This document shows positions 7,631 through 10,534 of a stretch of DNA of 10,534 nucleotides, in pieces. The notes below the pieces were generated by a model. It worked only from the letters and a program-made list of their open reading frames with translations. It was not told the origin of the DNA and made no database searches. Origin of the DNA: an uncultured Burkholderiales bacterium (GTDB taxonomy: Bacteria; Pseudomonadota; Gammaproteobacteria; Burkholderiales; Burkholderiaceae_C). A program made the position numbers and the translations under genes. The stretch is from NCBI GenBank assembly GCA_903871865.1, contig CAIQIL010000303.1, positions 1 through 10,534 of the forward strand, read 5' to 3'. Each line of letters starts with the position of its first letter. The stretch's first letter is position 1.

Positions 7631-8317
7631 TCAAGGCCGCCAGAGCAGGAAGTTGCGGTACAGGGCGAGGCCGTGTTCGGCACTTTTTTCCGGGTGGAAT
7701 TGCGTGGCGAAAATGTTATCCCGTGCCACCACACTGGTAAAGCGGACACCGTACTCGGTTTCGCCTGCGCTGTGTTGGGGATTGTCCACATGTGCGTGGA
7801 AGCTGTGCACGAAGTAAAAGTAGCTGTCGTCGGGGATGCCTGCCCACACAGGATGGGGCTGGCCGCCGTGCAGATCGGCATGGCGCGTCTGGCTGACGCG
7901 GTTCCAGCCCATCTGCGGCACCTTGTAGCGGCTGCCATCGGGCTGGGTCAGGCCATCGAGGCGGAACTTGCGCACCTGTCCAGGGATGAGGCCCAGGCCC
8001 GGGGTGTCTTGCTCTTCGGAATGGTCGAGCAGCATCTGCATGCCCACGCACACGCCCATCAGCGGCTTGTGCACGGCGGCGTGCAGCACGGCACCAAACA
8101 GCTCGCCAGCATGGGCCTCGCGCAGCTCGCGCATGCAGTCGCGCATGGCGCCCTGACCGGGCAGCACGACGCGTTCAGCGGCATGCACCACGGTGGGGTC
8201 GTTGGTGACGCGGACGTCCACGTTCAGGCCCTGGGCGGCGTGTGCCACCGCCTGCCACACGGAACGCAGGTTGCCCATGCCGTAGTCGATGACGGCGACG
8301 ATCGAGTTCTGGCTCAT
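7631..8317 (-). CDS. hisH: Imidazole glycerol phosphate synthase, glutamine amidotransferase subunit HisH
   Basis: HisH hydrolyses glutamine and passes ammonia to HisF. The 228-residue class I amidotransferase has its full triad: C90 in [10 protein letters not shown], and H208 and E210 in [19 protein letters not shown] near the N-terminus, [12 protein letters not shown] (51-62) and VPQMGWN (133-139) are family signatures. The ATG at 8317 is preferred over one six codons upstream because the family starts just before the VIDYGMGN strand. It follows hisB after 42 bases and precedes hisA. There is no clear Shine-Dalgarno sequence, so translation may depend partly on ribosomes from hisB. Length is slightly above the common 200-215, with a longer middle region, as in other betaproteobacterial HisH. 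Confidence 0.97.
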   Translation of the reverse strand: MSQNSIVAVIDYGMGNLRSVWQAVAHAAQGLNVDVRVTNDPTVVHAAERVVLPGQGAMRDCMRELREAHAGELFGAVLHAAVHKPLMGVCVGMQMLLDHSEEQDTPGLGLIPGQVRKFRLDGLTQPDGSRYKVPQMGWNRVSQTRHADLHGGQPHPVWAGIPDDSYFYFVHSFHAHVDNPQHSAGETEYGVRFTSVVARDNIFATQFHPEKSAEHGLALYRNFLLWRP

Positions 8318-8359
8318 GGTTTCACCGCGCGCCACACGGGGCGCGCCAGCTCGTGCAGG

Positions 8360-8983
8360 TCACAGAGAACCCTTGGTGGACGGGATGACGCCGGCCATGC
8401 GGGGGTCGCGCTCCAGGGCCGCACGCAGCGCGCGCGCAAAGGCCTTGAACACGGTTTCGCACTGGTGGTGGGCGTTGACCCCACGCAGGTTGTCGATGTG
8501 CAGGGTGACGCCGGCATGGTTGACGAAGCCCTGGAAGAACTCGAAGACCAATTGGGTGTCGAGGCCGCCGATGCCGCCCGAGGTGAAGGGGATGTGCTGC
8601 GTCAGCCCAGGGCGACCGGAGAAATCGACCACCACGCGCGACAGCGCTTCGTCGAGCGGCACGTAGGCATGGCCATAACGGCGGATGCCTTTTTTGTCGC
8701 CCACAGCCTTGGCGAAAGCCTGGCCCAGGGTGATGCCCACGTCTTCCACGGTGTGGTGGCCATCGATGTGCAGGTCGCCCACGGCGTGGATGTCGAGGTC
8801 GATCAGCCCGTGGCGGGCGATCTGGTCGAGCATGTGGTCGAAGAAGCCGATGCCGGTGTGCAGCTTGGCCGCGCCCGTGCCATCGAGGTTGATGCGCACG
8901 GTGATCTGGGTTTCCGCGGTGTGGCGGGTGACTTCGGCCGTGCGGTCGGCACCAATGGCTTGCGCCGTGTCGGGGGCGTTCAT
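8360..8983 (-). CDS. hisB: Imidazoleglycerol-phosphate dehydratase HisB (monofunctional)
   Basis: HisB removes water from IGP to give imidazole acetol phosphate, the substrate of HisC. The 207-residue product is the monofunctional type, without the N-terminal histidinol phosphatase half found in E. coli HisB. Manganese-binding histidine motifs are intact: H50 in [19 protein letters not shown] at 76-81 and AHHQCE at 171-176. The ATG at 8983 overlaps the hisC stop as ATGA, suggesting coupled translation. There is no Shine-Dalgarno sequence; instead the transcript carries ACCTCCTCTC just upstream, which resembles the anti-Shine-Dalgarno itself. The reading frame stays open upstream into hisC, but that is an out-of-frame shadow of hisC. 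Confidence 0.97.
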   Translation of the reverse strand: MNAPDTAQAIGADRTAEVTRHTAETQITVRINLDGTGAAKLHTGIGFFDHMLDQIARHGLIDLDIHAVGDLHIDGHHTVEDVGITLGQAFAKAVGDKKGIRRYGHAYVPLDEALSRVVVDFSGRPGLTQHIPFTSGGIGGLDTQLVFEFFQGFVNHAGVTLHIDNLRGVNAHHQCETVFKAFARALRAALERDPRMAGVIPSTKGSL

Positions 8984-10092
8984 GCTTGAGAGGAGGTCAG
9001 GGGTTCGCGCAGGAGGTCGGACAGCGCCGCGATGAGGGCGTCGTTTTCCGAGGGGGTTCCGACGGTCAATCGGATGCAGTTTGCCAGCAATTCGTGCAGG
9101 CCTGCGACATTTTTGATCAGGATGCCACGGGCCTTGAGCGCCGCGAACACGCCGGCCGCATCGCTCACGCGCACCAGGACCATGTTGGCCTGGCTGGGGT
9201 AGGCGCGGGCGCCAGGCATGGCGGCCAGCGCGGCCATCAGGCGCTCGCGCTCGGCCTTGATGGTGGCGGCCTGGCGGTCGAATTCGTCGGCGTGTTCGAG
9301 CGCGAACAAGGCCGCCTCGGTGTTGAGCACGCTGATGTTGTAGGGCGGGCGGACCTTGTCCACCTGCGCGATGAGGTCTGCGCGGCCCATCATGTAGCCC
9401 AGGCGGACACCGGCCAGGCCGAACTTCGAGAGGGTGCGCATCAGCAGCACGTGCGGGCGCTGCGCCAGACGACCGAGGTAGGAGCGGCTGGCGAAGGGCT
9501 GGTAGGCCTCGTCGATGACGACCAAGCCACAACCGGCCTCGCCCACCGCCTGCACGACCTGCTCGATGGCAGCGTCGTCCCAGAGGTTGGCCGTGGGGTT
9601 GTTGGGGTAGGCGATGTAGGTGATGGCGGGGCGGTGTTCGCGCACGGCCGCGACCATGGCGGCGGCGTCCAGCTCGAAATCGGGTGTCAGCGGCACGCCG
9701 ACGAAACTCAGGCCGGCCAGTTGCGCCGACATGGCGTACATCACGAAGCCGGGCAGCGGCGCCAGCACGGTGGCACCGGGCTGGGCACAGGCCACCGACA
9801 GCAGGCTGATGAGTTCGTCCGAGCCATTGCCCAGCACCAGGCCCATGTCAGCAGGGATGCCAGCGTGCGTGCGCAGGGCCGCATGCAAATCGTTGATGCG
9901 CGTGCCCGGGTAGCGGTTGAGCGCCACCTTGGCCAGCCGCGCGCCCAGGGCATCCTGCAGCGCGGGCGGCAGGGTGAAGGGGTTCTCCATGGCGTCGAGC
10001 TTGACGAAGCCGGCGGCGTCCTGCACGTGGTAGGCGTGCATGGCACGGACGTCAGGGCGGAAAACGCTCAACAGGCTGGGCTCGGAACTCAT
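8980..10092 (-). CDS. hisC: Histidinol-phosphate aminotransferase HisC
   Basis: HisC transfers an amino group from glutamate to imidazole acetol phosphate, giving histidinol phosphate. The 370-residue fold-type I PLP enzyme has GNGSDE (88-93), YPNNPT with N165, VIDEAY with D194, the PLP lysine K223 in [13 protein letters not shown], and R341 in NCIRLTVG for the substrate carboxylate/phosphate side. It opens [13 protein letters not shown]...KLDAMENP, the betaproteobacterial HisC wording. Two in-frame ATGs, at 10092 and 10101, are possible; neither has a Shine-Dalgarno sequence, and I chose 10092. It is the first gene of this his block, with the PfkB-type gene divergent upstream; hisG and hisD, often upstream in Burkholderiales, are not here. 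It overlaps hisB by four bases. Confidence 0.96.
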   Translation of the reverse strand: MSSEPSLLSVFRPDVRAMHAYHVQDAAGFVKLDAMENPFTLPPALQDALGARLAKVALNRYPGTRINDLHAALRTHAGIPADMGLVLGNGSDELISLLSVACAQPGATVLAPLPGFVMYAMSAQLAGLSFVGVPLTPDFELDAAAMVAAVREHRPAITYIAYPNNPTANLWDDAAIEQVVQAVGEAGCGLVVIDEAYQPFASRSYLGRLAQRPHVLLMRTLSKFGLAGVRLGYMMGRADLIAQVDKVRPPYNISVLNTEAALFALEHADEFDRQAATIKAERERLMAALAAMPGARAYPSQANMVLVRVSDAAGVFAALKARGILIKNVAGLHELLANCIRLTVGTPSENDALIAALSDLLREPLTSSQA

Positions 10093-10119
10093 GGATGGCA
10101 TTGGCGCGATGGAGCGGCG

Positions 10120-10128
10120 ATTATCCCA
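10120..10128 (-). promoter_or_regulatory. Possible extended -10 promoter for the his block
   Basis: On the minus strand the sequence TGGGATAAT holds a TG one base before GATAAT (5 of 6 to TATAAT), the form of an extended -10 element. No good -35 is seen at 16-18 bases. Transcription would start near 10113, leaving a leader of only 10-22 bases before the two candidate hisC ATGs. That leaves no room for a leader-peptide attenuator. Confidence 0.4.
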
Positions 10129-10167
10129 TGTCAGACTTGGCATCGCCGAGCAGCCACAGAGAGACCC

Positions 10168-10173
10168 AAGGGG
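10168..10173 (+). promoter_or_regulatory. Ribosome binding site of the PfkB-family gene
   Basis: AAGGGG lies just before the ATG at 10177 (five bases from AAGG to the ATG). It fixes the start of the truncated kinase gene and shows that the gene reads away from hisC. Confidence 0.55.
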
Positions 10174-10176
10174 CCC

Positions 10177-10534
10177 ATGCAAGTCTTCGTCGCAGCGAAT
10201 GTCCTCCAGGTGACCTGCGCCAGCGTGCCGCAACTGCCGCGTCCCGGCGAGATCGTCCTGGCCAGCGGCACGCACAGCGAGGCCGGCGGCAAAGGCCTGA
10301 ATGTGGCCCTGGGCTGCCGACGCCTGGGCGCCGAGGTGCGCGCGCTGCTGGGCATCGGGCGGGACACACCGGGAGATGGTTTGGTCGCGCTGCTGCGCGC
10401 GCACGGCATCCCCGGCACCCACGTGCACCGCCTGGCCGAGACCTCGGGCATCGAAGAATTCGTCTCCATGGTCCCGGCCAAGCAGCAGCAGTACCTCAAC
10501 CGCATCATGCAGGTGCACTTGGCCGTCCTGGAGC
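10177..10534 (+). CDS. PfkB/ribokinase-family sugar kinase (N-terminal part; 3' end outside window)
   Basis: I translated 119 open codons from the ATG at 10177 to the right edge. The first 90 residues match the start of a ribokinase-like fold: the opening strand VFVAANVLQVTC, the lid region RPGEIVLAS, and the first PfkB signature SEAGGKGLNVALGCRRLGAEV (34-54), followed by GIGRDTPGDGLVALLRAHGI (59-78). Such kinases phosphorylate sugars or nucleosides with ATP; the substrate cannot be told, and the C-terminal catalytic motif (DTxGAGD type) is outside the window. From about residue 91 the sequence (IEEFVSMVPAKQQQ onwards) does not look like the expected second sheet of the family, so the gene may be divergent, rearranged or chimeric here. 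It is divergent from hisC, with 84 bases between starts. No link to histidine synthesis is visible. Confidence 0.72.
   Translation, partial: MQVFVAANVLQVTCASVPQLPRPGEIVLASGTHSEAGGKGLNVALGCRRLGAEVRALLGIGRDTPGDGLVALLRAHGIPGTHVHRLAETSGIEEFVSMVPAKQQQYLNRIMQVHLAVLE

Noticed and set aside
6695..8989. A 764-codon open frame on the plus strand across hisF, hisA, hisH and hisB
   Set aside because: It is antisense to four well-supported his genes, resembles no protein I know, and is expected from extreme third-position GC bias.
8984..9532. Extension of the hisB frame into hisC as an apparent 390-residue fusion
   Set aside because: The added part is the out-of-frame reading of hisC and has no histidinol phosphatase motifs.
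10137..10165. TTGGCA as a -35 for the PfkB gene
   Set aside because: The hexamer 17 bases downstream (AGAGAC) does not resemble a -10 element.

Overview
The window looks like chromosomal DNA from a high-GC betaproteobacterium, most likely order Burkholderiales (Comamonadaceae or Leptothrix/Aquabacterium-like). The basis is very high G/C at third codon positions, the wording of the His proteins, and a divergent HtrA-like protease/Nif3 pair of the kind I recall from Comamonadaceae. This placement is an inference; no marker RNA is present. Both ends cut through a gene. Nearly all bases are coding, and no RNA gene, insertion sequence, CRISPR array or convincing terminator was seen.

Layout, left to right. 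Positions 1-352 (minus): start of a membrane-anchored HtrA/DegS-like serine protease. Positions 384-1133 (plus): a complete Nif3/YbgI-family protein, transcribed away from the protease. Positions 1227-5233 (plus): a two-gene unit led by a good sigma-70-like promoter. Its first gene encodes a secreted LysM-FecR protein with three fibronectin-like modules; the second, overlapping it by 4 bases, encodes a CHASE2-PAS histidine kinase. Positions 5234-5818 (minus): a small tandem-CBS protein whose stop codon directly abuts the kinase stop. Positions 5971-10092 (minus): a compact histidine block transcribed hisC-hisB-hisH-hisA-hisF. Positions 10177-10534 (plus): the beginning of a PfkB/ribokinase-family kinase, divergent from hisC and cut by the window end.

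How the genes work together. HisB, HisC, HisH, HisA and HisF cover the middle of histidine biosynthesis: ProFAR isomerase, the IGP synthase heterodimer, IGP dehydratase and histidinol-phosphate aminotransferase. HisG, HisD, HisI and HisE are not here, so the pathway is split in this genome. The LysM-FecR protein and the CHASE2 kinase look like an envelope sensor: a wall-binding periplasmic protein translationally coupled to a kinase with a large periplasmic sensor domain. No response regulator is present, so its target is unknown. This unit sits between the Nif3/HtrA pair and the his block. The most notable points are this sensor unit, the split his cluster, the abutting convergent stops of the kinase and CBS genes, and the unusual final 28 codons of the truncated kinase. 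I do not see a wholly unknown multi-gene system.
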